Positions 1-8,143 of a DNA stretch of 36,761 nucleotides are shown in pieces; position 1 is the stretch's first letter; each line of letters begins with the position of its first letter. The position numbers were made by a program, and so were the translations under genes. Where the stretch lies: contig KZ836125.1 in NCBI GenBank assembly GCA_003265685.1, positions 1 to 36,761 of the forward strand. The letters run 5' to 3'. The notes under the pieces were generated by a model. The model was not told the DNA's origin and searched no databases. It saw only the letters and a program-made list of their open reading frames with translations. Source of the DNA: Piscinibacter caeni (GTDB lineage Bacteria > Pseudomonadota > Gammaproteobacteria > Burkholderiales > Burkholderiaceae_C).

Positions 1-1893
1 CGGCAGGCGGCAGCAGCCGGCGCGCGCGACCTGCTGCGCGGGCGCTGCCAGGTCGACCCCGCCGCCCGGGCCCTCGCCGCACGCGGCCAGGTCGCGCAGG
101 AAGCCGAGCAGCGTGTCGGCACCCGGGGCGTCCAGCTGCGCCGCGCCGATCGGCAGCACCAGCAGCGGCTGGCCGTCGCGGCGCCAGTGCCGGTGCAGGT
201 AGGCCAGCTCGGAGCCGATCTGCTCGACCAGCAGCCGGTTGTCCAGCGCCAGGTAGAAGCCGCGCCGCTGGCACAGCGGGGGCAGGCAGAGCGCCTGGCC
301 GCCGGCGTGTTCGAACCGCTGGCTGGTGGTCAGGCTCGACAGCGGGTGCAGCGGCCGGCCGGTCAGCCCGAGTGCCTCGCTGCGCCCCAGGCCGGCGAGC
401 GCCTGCGCCAGCTCGGCGGCATCGAGCACGGCCAGCGGCTGCAGGTCGGCCGCGGTGCCGGCGGCCAGGCCCTGCACCGCCAGGCGCGAGCGCACCAGCT
501 CGTCCTCGGCCAGCAGCAGCAGCTGCACGCGCACCTCGGGGCGCACCTCGTCGCCCAGGCGGCGGCCGAGCGGGTCGAGGTCCTCGGGGTGCACCAGGCC
601 CTCGTGCAGCAGCACGCCCACCAGGTACAGGCTCTGCGCCCACACCAGCGGCACGTTGGCGTTCGGCTCGCGTACCTGGCTGTGCGGGCTGGCCCGCTCG
701 GCCTCGACCGCCTCGGCCGGCACCACGTACAGCTCGGGCAGCAGCCGCTGGCCGTCGCGCTCCTGCATCAGCGCCTCGAGGCGCGTGCGCCAGTGCGCGG
801 CCGCCTCGGCGTCACCGGCCAGCCCGGCGTCGATCAGCAGGTAGGTGAAGAACAGCGGCCACTCGGACTCGATGTGCTCGAACTGCTGCAGTTCGCCGGG
901 CTCGTAATGCAGGCGCGCGTGGTCCTCGAGCACGGTCTGGTGGCCGTCGCGCAGGAAACGCTTGCAGCCGTAGCGGCCCTGCAGCTTGGCCAGCACGGTG
1001 GCCTGGGTGCGCCGGGCAAGCTCCGGGTCGTCCACCGCGAAGGCCGGGAAGCCGGTGATGGACAGCAGCGCCGCGTCGGTTTCCTTGGAGACCGATTCGC
1101 GCGGCAGCAGCGCGGCCAGCGTGTCGCGTGCGTGCGCGATGTCGCCGGCCATCACCTGCACCGGCGGCGCGACACCCGGCAGCGGCTCGAAGCCGGCGAT
1201 CGCCTCCAGCGCCGCCTTGGCCATGCCGATCGAGCTGGCGTTGCGCTCGGCCACGCCCTCGTTGCGCTTGTGGCCGCGCTCCCAGATACCGTAGTCGGGC
1301 GTGCGCCAGGCCTGGGCCAGGTAGTGCACCAGGTTCTGCACGAAGGCCTGCTCGTCGGCGCTGCGGACGAGGCTCAGGCCCGAGGCGCTCATCTGCGCCA
1401 GCATCAGCACGAAGATCGCGGTGGCGTCGATCTGCAGGTGGCCCCAGTCGGCGTCGCCCACCACCGGCTCGCCGTGCGTGGTGTCGTACTTCGCGTGCAG
1501 CGCGTCGAGCGGATCCTGCGTGTGCTTGAAGCGCTCGACCTTGTGGGCCTGGCGCAGCATCGCCGCGAGCAGGCCGCGCATCAGGCGCGTGACCGCCTCC
1601 TCCAGCGGCGCCGCCTCGGCGCCGCGCCCGGCGCGCCGGAAGGCCAGCGCGAGCGCCCAGACCGCCAGGATGCTGTAGACGTTGTCGCGCACCCAGGCGT
1701 GGCGGTAGTCACCATGCACCGTCACCGCGGTGCTGGCCGGCAGCAGGCCGGTGGCCGGATCCTGGCGCGCGAGGATGATGCCGTCGACCTGTCGGCGCAA
1801 CGCATCAAGCTGTCGCCGCGGATCCGGCTCCGCCGGTCCGCTGGCGGCGCCCCCCTGGGGGGGAGCGCCGGAGGCGCTACGGGGGGGGGACAT
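1..1893 (-). CDS. GH15 / phosphorylase-kinase-alpha-like protein (3' end beyond window)
   Basis: An open minus-strand frame of 631 codons runs from an ATG at 1893 to the left edge without a stop, so the C-terminus is missing. Near residue 59 it reads HGDYRHAWVRDN, followed by an alpha-helical (alpha/alpha)6-type sequence with HTQDPLDALHAKYDTTHGEP and WGHLQIDATAIFVLMLAQMS. These signatures belong to bacterial proteins related to eukaryotic phosphorylase kinase regulatory subunits and GH15 glucoamylases; the true substrate of the bacterial members is poorly known. The start codon overlaps the stop of the NADH dehydrogenase gene (TGATG), implying translational coupling. Residues 2-18 are encoded by a GC-rich repeat, so the true start could be a TTG at Leu32 instead. 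Position behind amylosucrase suggests a role in alpha-glucan metabolism (inference). Confidence 0.8.
   Translation of the reverse strand, partial: MSPPRSASGAPPQGGAASGPAEPDPRRQLDALRRQVDGIILARQDPATGLLPASTAVTVHGDYRHAWVRDNVYSILAVWALALAFRRAGRGAEAAPLEEAVTRLMRGLLAAMLRQAHKVERFKHTQDPLDALHAKYDTTHGEPVVGDADWGHLQIDATAIFVLMLAQMSASGLSLVRSADEQAFVQNLVHYLAQAWRTPDYGIWERGHKRNEGVAERNASSIGMAKAALEAIAGFEPLPGVAPPVQVMAGDIAHARDTLAALLPRESVSKETDAALLSITGFPAFAVDDPELARRTQATVLAKLQGRYGCKRFLRDGHQTVLEDHARLHYEPGELQQFEHIESEWPLFFTYLLIDAGLAGDAEAAAHWRTRLEALMQERDGQRLLPELYVVPAEAVEAERASPHSQVREPNANVPLVWAQSLYLVGVLLHEGLVHPEDLDPLGRRLGDEVRPEVRVQLLLLAEDELVRSRLAVQGLAAGTAADLQPLAVLDAAELAQALAGLGRSEALGLTGRPLHPLSSLTTSQRFEHAGGQALCLPPLCQRRGFYLALDNRLLVEQIGSELAYLHRHWRRDGQPLLVLPIGAAQLDAPGADTLLGFLRDLAACGEGPGGGVDLAAPAQQVARAGCCRLP
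1846..1889. repeat. GC-rich palindromic repeat-like element at the ndh/GH15 junction
   Basis: Two nested inverted repeats are visible: GGCGC at 1846-1850 pairs with GCGCC at 1865-1869 around a C-run/G-run stem, and GCGCC (1865-1869) pairs with GGCGC (1873-1877) around GGA. A run of nine G follows at 1881-1889. I recall similar C-run/T/G-run elements scattered in Burkholderiales genomes, so this is probably a dispersed REP-like element; that is memory, not a search. It lies inside the predicted N-terminus of the GH15-like gene and is read in frame. Confidence 0.6.
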
Positions 1894-3245
1894 CAGTGCA
1901 GCTTCACGCGCGGCTCGGTGCCGCGCGTCAGGATGCGCGAGGCCGAGCCCAGCGCGGTCTTCCAGAAGCCGTGCAGCGCCAGCTCGTGCAGCTTGTACAG
2001 CGACAGGTACATCCAGCGCGCGAACAGACCCTCGACCCACAGGTTGCCGCCCACCAGCGAGCCCATCAGGTTGCCCACGGTGCTGTACTCGCCCAGCGAG
2101 ACCAGCGAGCCGAAGTCGCGGTAGGTCCAGGGCTTGAGCGCCTGGCCGTTCAGGCGCCGCTCGATCTGCCTGGCCAGGTGGGTGGCCTGCTGGTGCGCCG
2201 CCTGGGCGCGCGGCGGCACGTTGCCCTGGTGGCCCACCCAGGGCGCGGCGGCGCAGTCGCCCAGCGCGAACACGTTCGGGTCGCGCGTGCTGACCAGCGT
2301 GGGCTCGACCACCAGCTGGTTGAGCCGGTTGGTCTCGAGCCCGGCCAGCTCGCGCAGGAAGTCCGGCGCCTTGACGCCCGCGGCCCAGACCACCAGCTCG
2401 GCGGGGATCAGCTCGCCGCTGGCCAGCGTCACGCCTTCCGGGCCGACCGCGGTGACCTTGGCGCCGGTGCGTACCTGCACGCCCAGCTTGGCGAGCAAGG
2501 CGTGCGCCGCGCCGGAAATGCGCTCGGGCAGCGCCGGCAGGATGCGCGGGCCGGCCTCGATCAGGTTGAGCCGGATGTCGCGCTTGGGGTCGATGCTGTC
2601 CAGCCCGTACGAGACCAGCGTGCGAGTGGCGTTGTGCAGCTCGGCGGACAGTTCGACGCCGGTGGCGCCGGCGCCGATGATGGCCAGCTGCAGCTGGCGC
2701 GGCTCGAGTGGAATGCCCTGCACACGCTGCACGTGGGCGCGGAAGCAGGCGTTGACCAGGCGGCGGTGGAAGCGGTCGGCGTCGGCCGGCGTCTCGAGCG
2801 CGATCGCGTGCTCGGCCACGCCGGGTGTGCCGAAGTCGTTGGTCTGGCTGCCCACCGCGATCACCAGTGTGTCGTAGCCGCGCGTGTAGGGCACGGTGAT
2901 CGGCTGGCCTTCCTCGTCGATCGCCGGGGCGACGATCACCTCGCGCTTCTCGCGGTCGAGCCCGACCATCTCGCCGACCCGGTAGCGGAAGCCGTGCCAG
3001 TGCGACTGCGCGAGGTAGTCGGTGGCGTGGGCGTGCAGGTCGGCGCTGCCGGCGGCGATCTCGTGCAGGTGCGGCTTCCAGAAATGGGTGCGCGCCTTCT
3101 CGATCAGCGTGATGTGCGCCTTGCCGCGCTTGCCGAGCCGGTTGCCCAGGCGCGTGACCAGCTCGAGGCCGCCCGCGCCGCCGCCGACGACGACGATGCG
3201 GTGCAGGCCGCCGGCCTCGGCCGGGACGGATGGGGATGCAGTCAT
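1893..3245 (-). CDS. ndh: Type II NADH:quinone oxidoreductase (NDH-2)
   Basis: 450-aa flavoprotein that oxidises NADH and reduces membrane quinone without pumping protons. The N-terminal FAD-binding Rossmann motif is VVVGGGAGGLELVTRLG. The middle holds the second nucleotide-binding motif (IIGAGATGVELSAEL). The C-terminal half has ALGDCAAAP, the usual second FAD contact, and ends with an amphipathic RWMYLSLYKLHELALHGF segment typical of NDH-2 membrane attachment. The ATG at 3245 was chosen because GAAGG sits about 8 nt upstream and family homology begins just after it; the open frame continues upstream but without family-like sequence. It lies 58 bp behind amylosucrase and overlaps the next gene by one base, so it is probably part of the same transcript. 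Its link to glucan metabolism is not obvious. Confidence 0.93.
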   Translation of the reverse strand: MTASPSVPAEAGGLHRIVVVGGGAGGLELVTRLGNRLGKRGKAHITLIEKARTHFWKPHLHEIAAGSADLHAHATDYLAQSHWHGFRYRVGEMVGLDREKREVIVAPAIDEEGQPITVPYTRGYDTLVIAVGSQTNDFGTPGVAEHAIALETPADADRFHRRLVNACFRAHVQRVQGIPLEPRQLQLAIIGAGATGVELSAELHNATRTLVSYGLDSIDPKRDIRLNLIEAGPRILPALPERISGAAHALLAKLGVQVRTGAKVTAVGPEGVTLASGELIPAELVVWAAGVKAPDFLRELAGLETNRLNQLVVEPTLVSTRDPNVFALGDCAAAPWVGHQGNVPPRAQAAHQQATHLARQIERRLNGQALKPWTYRDFGSLVSLGEYSTVGNLMGSLVGGNLWVEGLFARWMYLSLYKLHELALHGFWKTALGSASRILTRGTEPRVKLH

Positions 3246-3303
3246 GAATTGCCTTCGCGAAGGTGCCTGAGCGGCGTCAAGCACGCAGCATGCCTCAGCT
3301 GCC

Positions 3304-5232
3304 TCAGCCGCCTCGGCAATCGAGCCACAGCATCTGGTACGGCGCGAGCTCGAGCGGGCGGCGCAGGTCGGCATGGCCGCCGGCGATCAGCTCCTCGGCC
3401 GCGGCCGGCATGCCCGAGAGCACATGCGCCTCGATGCGCTGCGGCTGCTCGCTGAAATTGGCCAGCACCAGCACGCTGCCGCGTGCGGCCGGGCGCATGA
3501 AGCCCAGCACGTGCGGGTTCTTGCTCCAGAACGCGACCAGCCGGTTGCCCGCGAAGCAGTCGAGCGAGCGGCGCACCTCGATCAGCCGACGCAGCCCGCC
3601 GAAGAGGCGCCCGGCGTCGCTGGCGGCGTCGTGGCGCTGCGCGTAGCGCGCCGCGTCGCGGCGCGGGCGGTGCACCCAGCGGCTGTCGTCACCCTTGCCG
3701 GGCTCGTTCACGTAGCCCGGGTCGTTCAGCGTGCCGACCTCGTCGCCCAGGTAGAGCAGCGGGATGCCGCCGGCCGCCAGCGCCACGCCGTGCAGCAGCA
3801 GGATGCGCGCCACCGCGTGCGGGTCGTGCTGCTCGAGGCCGCACAGCGAGGCGCAGGTGCCGCTGATGCGGCAGTCGCCGGTGGCCGGGTTGTCCTGGAA
3901 CGGCACGCCGCGCGCGAAGCTGCCGGGGAAGCGGTTGACGTAGAAGCGGTTCAGGAACTGACGGTGGTCGAAGCCCCGGATGCCGAGCTGGATCGCGTCT
4001 TCGTCGGCGAAGGTCCAGCCGATGTCGTCGTGGCTGCGAACGTAGTTGACCCACGCGGTGCCGGCGGGCAGCGCATGGCGCCGCTCGAGCGCCTGCTGCA
4101 GCAGGCCGACCTGGCGCGTCGCCAGGCTCTCCCACAGCAGCGCCATCTGCAGCGGGTTGTAGGAGATCTGGCACTCCGCCGGCGCGATGTACTTCACCAC
4201 GTCGTCCGGGTGCACGATGGCCTCGCTCTTGAACAGCAGCGCCGGCGCGGCGATGCGCGCCAGCGCGTTGTAGGCACGCAGCAGCGTGTGCGCCTCGGGC
4301 AGGTTCTCGCAGCTCGTGCCCAGGCGCTTCCAGATGAAGGCCACCGCGTCCATGCGCAGGAACTCCACGCCGAGGTTGGCGATGGCCAGCATCTCGCCGG
4401 CCATCGCGGCGAACACCTTCGGGTTGGCGTAGTTCAGGTCCCACTGGTAGGAGTGGAAGGTGGTCCAGACCCAGCGCCCGTCCTCCAGCTGCGAGAAGGC
4501 GCCGGGGTGTTCGTCGGGGAAGATCTCGCGCAGCGTGCGCTCGTAGCGGTCGGGCTCGGTGCGGTCGGGGAAGATGAAGAAGAAGTCGCGGTACTGCGCT
4601 TCGCCCGCCTTCGCGGCGCGGGCCCAGTCGTGTTCGTCCGAGGTGTGGTTGAACACGAAGTCGAGCACCAGCGAGATGCCGGCCTTGCGCAGCTGGCCGG
4701 CCAGCGCGCGCAGTTCGTCGATCGTGCCGAGCTTCGGGTGCGTCTCGCGGTAGCTGCTGACGGCGTAGCCGCCGTCGCTGTGCGGCTCGGGGCACTTGAA
4801 CACCGGCATCAGGTGCAGGTAGGTCAACCCGAGCTCGCGGAAGTACGGGATCTGCGCCGCGATGCCGGCGAAGTTGCCCGCGTACAGGTCGACGTAGCAG
4901 ACGCCGCCGAGCATCACCTGCGACTGGAACCAGTCCGGATCGTGCTCGCGCGCGTCGTCCAGCGCCTTGAGTTCCGGCGGCCGCTCGCACCACTGGGCGT
5001 AGACGCCGGCCAGCAGGTCGACCAGCACCGGCTCGAAATCGAGCCGCTGGCCGTACAGCCGCGCCAGTTCGTCGCGCAGCGTGCCGAGGTGGCGGCGCAG
5101 GCGCGCATCGAAGGCCGGCCAGTGGCTGCCGCCCTCGCGCGCCACCCGGTCGCGCAGCGCGCGCCAGAGCCGGCCGAGCTGCTCGTCCGGCACGACCCAG
5201 TCCGCGCCCTGCGCGTGCTTCGGATCCAGCAT
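3304..5232 (-). CDS. Amylosucrase (GH13 subfamily 4)
   Basis: 642-aa enzyme that makes alpha-1,4-glucan from sucrose, releasing fructose. From the ATG at 5232 the catalytic residues fall at Asp295 (FLRMDAVAF), Glu337 (FKSEAIVHP) and Asp402 ([11 protein letters not shown]). These correspond to Asp286, Glu328 and Asp393 of Neisseria polysaccharea amylosucrase with a constant offset of nine. Other family marks are [13 protein letters not shown] at 191 and [21 protein letters not shown] at 353. The family length is about 630-640 aa. The start at 5232 has an excellent ribosome site (GGAGGG, 3 nt spacing); the open frame extends 16 codons further but into the promoter. No signal peptide is seen, so the enzyme is probably intracellular. 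It heads a minus-strand unit with NDH-2 and the GH15-like gene. Regulation is probably by a LacI-family sugar repressor, given the twin operators upstream. Confidence 0.95.
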   Translation of the reverse strand: MLDPKHAQGADWVVPDEQLGRLWRALRDRVAREGGSHWPAFDARLRRHLGTLRDELARLYGQRLDFEPVLVDLLAGVYAQWCERPPELKALDDAREHDPDWFQSQVMLGGVCYVDLYAGNFAGIAAQIPYFRELGLTYLHLMPVFKCPEPHSDGGYAVSSYRETHPKLGTIDELRALAGQLRKAGISLVLDFVFNHTSDEHDWARAAKAGEAQYRDFFFIFPDRTEPDRYERTLREIFPDEHPGAFSQLEDGRWVWTTFHSYQWDLNYANPKVFAAMAGEMLAIANLGVEFLRMDAVAFIWKRLGTSCENLPEAHTLLRAYNALARIAAPALLFKSEAIVHPDDVVKYIAPAECQISYNPLQMALLWESLATRQVGLLQQALERRHALPAGTAWVNYVRSHDDIGWTFADEDAIQLGIRGFDHRQFLNRFYVNRFPGSFARGVPFQDNPATGDCRISGTCASLCGLEQHDPHAVARILLLHGVALAAGGIPLLYLGDEVGTLNDPGYVNEPGKGDDSRWVHRPRRDAARYAQRHDAASDAGRLFGGLRRLIEVRRSLDCFAGNRLVAFWSKNPHVLGFMRPAARGSVLVLANFSEQPQRIEAHVLSGMPAAAEELIAGGHADLRRPLELAPYQMLWLDCRGG

Positions 5233-5256
5233 GTTCCCTCCGTCTTGTTCGGTCGC

Positions 5257-5296
5257 CAAAGCGATTTGATTATCCTCCAAATCGCTTTGAATTCAA
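5257..5296 (-). promoter_or_regulatory. Amylosucrase promoter with twin LacI-type operators
   Basis: On the minus strand a -35 TTGAAT (5291-5296) and a -10 GATAAT (5269-5274) are separated by 16 bp. Two 12-bp sites, CAAATCGCTTTG (5278-5289) and CAAAGCGATTTG (5257-5268), each have the central CG and CAAA/TTTG arms of LacI/GalR-family operators. They are exact reverse complements of each other, and their centres are 21 bp apart, two helical turns. One fills the -35/-10 spacer and the other covers the expected transcription start near 5262. This layout fits repression by a sugar-responsive LacI-type protein, which is not encoded in the window. Confidence 0.7.
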
Positions 5297-5368
5297 GGCG
5301 ACCTGACCTGTGACAAGGTCGTTCGCGACGCACCACGGGAGCGCTCCGGCGGGCCCGACAATCGCTTC

Positions 5369-5986
5369 ATGAGCCCTCTCAGCACGACGCTGCGCGAACG
5401 CACCGCCGCCGCCCACCGGCGCGTCGAAGCCACGCCCTTCGTGCGGACTTTGCTGGCCGGACGGCTGGACCGGGCCGGCTACACGCTGCTGCTGCGCAGC
5501 CTGCACGAGGTCTACGCCGCGCTCGAGTCGGCGCTGGGCGCGCAGCCTGCGCTCGCGCCGCTGCACCACCCCGCCCTGGCGCGCAGCGCGGCGCTCGGCG
5601 AGGACCTGGCCCTGCTGCACGGCCCGCGCTGGCGCGAGGAACTCGCGCCGCGCCCGGCCTCGCTCGCCTACGCCCGCCGCCTGGGCGAGCTCGCCGCCGC
5701 GCAGCCGCTGCTGCTGGCCGCGCACGCCTACGTGCGCTACCTGGGCGACCTGAGCGGCGGCCAGGTGCTGGCCCGCGTCGTGCAGCGCAGCCTCGGCCTG
5801 GACGGCGAGGCCGGCACGCGCTTCTACCGCTTCGAGGCGCCGGCCGGCGCGCTCGCGCAGCGCCTGCGCACCGGGCTGGACGCACTCGAGGTGGGCGCGG
5901 CGCAGCGCGAGGCCCTGCTGGACGAGGCGCTGGCGGCCTTCGGGCGCCACGAACACCTGTTCGCCGAGTTGCAGGCGGCGCGCTGA
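5369..5986 (+). CDS. bphO: Heme oxygenase (biliverdin-forming)
   Basis: 205-aa HO-1-type heme oxygenase. His16 in AAHRRVEATPF is the expected proximal heme ligand, and the distal helix reads YVRYLGDLSGGQ, with the Gly-rich kink diagnostic of the family. It cleaves heme to biliverdin, iron and CO. Biliverdin is the chromophore of bacteriophytochromes, and the facing gene is a bacteriophytochrome with the chromophore cysteine, so supply of chromophore is the likely job. It is convergent with bphP (21-bp gap) rather than in its operon, and divergent from amylosucrase (136-bp gap). No strong Shine-Dalgarno sequence precedes the ATG. An inverted repeat GACCT-N6-AGGTC at 5305-5320 lies upstream; its role is unknown. 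Confidence 0.92.
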   Translation: MSPLSTTLRERTAAAHRRVEATPFVRTLLAGRLDRAGYTLLLRSLHEVYAALESALGAQPALAPLHHPALARSAALGEDLALLHGPRWREELAPRPASLAYARRLGELAAAQPLLLAAHAYVRYLGDLSGGQVLARVVQRSLGLDGEAGTRFYRFEAPAGALAQRLRTGLDALEVGAAQREALLDEALAAFGRHEHLFAELQAAR

Positions 5987-5992
5987 GCGGCA

Positions 5993-6004
5993 CGCCGGCC
6001 GGCG
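5993..6004. terminator. Possible bidirectional hairpin between convergent bphO and bphP
   Basis: CGCCGGCCGGCG is a perfect 12-bp palindrome in the 21-bp gap between the two convergent stop codons. There is no U-run on either strand, so it is at best a weak hairpin terminator. Confidence 0.25.
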
Positions 6005-6007
6005 CAC

Positions 6008-8143
6008 TCAGTGGCCGCGCTGGAAGCGGCGGATGCGCTCGTGCAGCAGCGTGGCGCGCTGCGTCGAGGCCTCGAGCTCCTCGAGCACCGGCACCACCGA
6101 GGGCGCCGACGGCCCGTCGGCGATGTCCATCGCCGCCAGGCTGGCGTTGGCCAGGATCGCGCTGCCGAGTTCGTCCTGGCCGGAGGCCGCGACCACCGGC
6201 CGCGCCCGCGCGAGCGCCTGCTCCAGGTGCTCGCGCGCCAGGGCGGCACGCCGCAACGCCGTCAGGTTCTCCAGCACCAGGATGTGGCCGAGCACGGTGC
6301 CGTCGCGCGCCGGCACCACCTCGACGCGCAGCGCCACCGGCACGGGCGGCTCGAGCGCCAGGGTCAGCTCGGCGCGCCAGGAGCGGCCGTCGCTGCCGAG
6401 CGTGGCGAGGCGCCGGCGCGCGGCGTCGGCCTCGACGAAGCAGGCCGACAGCGCGTCCAGGTCGGGCAGCGCGCCCGCGTCGCGCCCGGTCAGGCGGCGG
6501 AAGGCCTCGTTGGCGAACAGCGTGCGGTGCCCCGCATCCGCGACGATCACCGCCTCGTTGGCGCCGCCGACCGTCGCGCGCAGGCGCGCGAGCTGGTGCT
6601 CGGCGATCAGCAGCCGCACCGCGTTGACCTGCACGATGATGTCGTTCAGCGCCGCGCCGATGGCACGCGCCAGCGCCAGCTCGCCGCCGGTCCAGGGCGC
6701 GGCGGTGCCGCGCACCATCTCCGACCAGGCGGCGAACGAACGCCGCGGCGAGAGCTGCAGCGGGTCGTCGCCGAGCATCGGCTTGCCGGGGTTGCCGGCC
6801 CAGGTGACCGACAGCAGCTGCTCCTTGCGCAGCCACATCAGGTAGTCGGGCCGGTGGTTCGACAGACGCACGGCGATCACGCCGCTCGCGGTGGGCGTCA
6901 GCGCAGCCAGCGCCGGGTTGGCCTGCTCCACCGCCGAGCAGGCGAACAGGTCCTCGCGCGGCCGGGACTCGATCCAGTCGCGCAGCGCGCGCAGCTGCGG
7001 CGTCGACGGCACCTCACCGGTGGTCAGCACCTCGTCGTCGTGGAACAGCACGGCGCCGCTGGCGTCCAGCGGCTGCAGCAGGGTGCGCGGGTTGCGCAGC
7101 AGGGCGAGGCGCCAGTCGCCCTCGGTCGAGGTGGCCTCGATCAGGCGCTGCTCGAGCCGGCGCACCTGGATCGCCACCTGTGCGTAGGCGTAGTTCTCGA
7201 TCGCCGCCAGGCGCGTGGCGATCACCTCGGCGAGCAGGTCCGAGGCGGCGCGCAGCGCGTAAGGCAGGCGCCGCACCGCGTAGTGATGGCAGGCCACCAG
7301 CCCCCACAGCCGGCCCTCGCGCACCAGCGAGACCACCAGCGTCGCGGTGACGCCCATGTTGCGCAGGTACTGCAGGTGCAGCGGCGACATGCTGCGCAGG
7401 CTGCACATCGACATGTCGAGTTCGGCCCCGCCCGGCAGGCGCGCCGGCTGCAGCGGCGCGGCCCGCGCGTCGACGTCGACCAGCACGCGCACGCGGTTGC
7501 GCAGGTACAGCTCGCGCGCACGCTGCGGGATGTCGCTGGCCGGGTAGTGATGGCCCAGCAGCGATTCGAGGCGCGGGTCGCGCGCCTCGGCGATCACCTT
7601 GCCATGGCCGTCGGGGTCGAACCGGTAGACCATGACCCGGTCGTAGCCGGTCAGGTCGCGGACCACCCGCACCACCGCGTCGGCCAGCGTGCCCACGGTG
7701 GCCGCGCCGTTGAAGCGCTGCAGGGCTCGCGCGAGCGTGCCGTCGAGGTCGGCGGGCACCGGCTCGGCCGGCTCGGGCTCGAGCTCGATCACCAGGCCCT
7801 GCCCCGGCACACGGTGCAGGCTGCCCTCGAAGACCTGCGGCGCGCCGCGTACCGGCAGCGTGGTGCGCAGCGGCGCCAGCTCGCCCAGCTGCGGATCCTG
7901 CGCCAGGTCGCGCACCACGGCGTCGACCTCGGCGCCGAGCTCGCGCAGGCGCCGGCCCAGCAGGTCGCCGTGCTGCAGGCCGAGCAGTTCGGCGACGTTC
8001 GCGCTCGCCTGCAGCACGGTCAGCGCGGGCTCCTGCAGCGTCAGCAGCAGGCCATGCGGCTGCACCGAGCCGGCGAGGTGGATCAGCTCGCGCTCGCAGT
8101 TGGTCAGGTCGGCCTGACCGAAGGCAGGAGACTCGTCGTTCAC
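6008..8143 (-). CDS. bphP: Bacteriophytochrome without histidine kinase (PAS-GAF-PHY-PAS-helical output)
   Basis: 711-aa red/far-red photoreceptor. Cys16 (LTNCERELIHLAGSVQPHG) is the biliverdin-binding cysteine. The GAF domain has PASDIP at 201-206 and ACHHY at 285-289. The PHY tongue carries LSPRRSF (464-470). A second PAS domain spans about 520-630. The tail, 655-711, is helical (AILANASLAAMDIADGP, then VLEELEASTQRATLLHERIRRF) and lacks the H-box, N-box and G-boxes of a kinase. This PAS-plus-helical-output layout is that of Rhodopseudomonas palustris RpBphP1, which acts by binding PpsR2 instead of phosphorylating a partner (known for that family; applied here by inference). The start is GTG at 8143 and overlaps the ppsR2 stop by 4 bp (GTGA), so the two are translationally coupled. 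Chromophore would come from the adjacent heme oxygenase. Confidence 0.95.
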   Translation of the reverse strand: MNDESPAFGQADLTNCERELIHLAGSVQPHGLLLTLQEPALTVLQASANVAELLGLQHGDLLGRRLRELGAEVDAVVRDLAQDPQLGELAPLRTTLPVRGAPQVFEGSLHRVPGQGLVIELEPEPAEPVPADLDGTLARALQRFNGAATVGTLADAVVRVVRDLTGYDRVMVYRFDPDGHGKVIAEARDPRLESLLGHHYPASDIPQRARELYLRNRVRVLVDVDARAAPLQPARLPGGAELDMSMCSLRSMSPLHLQYLRNMGVTATLVVSLVREGRLWGLVACHHYAVRRLPYALRAASDLLAEVIATRLAAIENYAYAQVAIQVRRLEQRLIEATSTEGDWRLALLRNPRTLLQPLDASGAVLFHDDEVLTTGEVPSTPQLRALRDWIESRPREDLFACSAVEQANPALAALTPTASGVIAVRLSNHRPDYLMWLRKEQLLSVTWAGNPGKPMLGDDPLQLSPRRSFAAWSEMVRGTAAPWTGGELALARAIGAALNDIIVQVNAVRLLIAEHQLARLRATVGGANEAVIVADAGHRTLFANEAFRRLTGRDAGALPDLDALSACFVEADAARRRLATLGSDGRSWRAELTLALEPPVPVALRVEVVPARDGTVLGHILVLENLTALRRAALAREHLEQALARARPVVAASGQDELGSAILANASLAAMDIADGPSAPSVVPVLEELEASTQRATLLHERIRRFQRGH

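Noticed and set aside
1881-1889. Nine-G run suspected of being a sequencing frameshift or phase-variable tract
   Set aside because: The GH15-like frame reads cleanly through it into conserved sequence, and ndh already ends beyond it, so nothing indicates a broken frame.
5233-5280. Extension of amylosucrase by 16 codons to 5280
   Set aside because: It would start inside the operator/-10 region; the start at 5232 has a strong ribosome site and gives the exact family offset.
187-5313. Very long plus-strand open frames at 187-2124, 1896-3455 and 3373-5313
   Set aside because: Their translations are Gln/Arg/Ala/His-rich with no domain character and lie antisense to clear minus-strand enzymes; they are GC-driven shadows.
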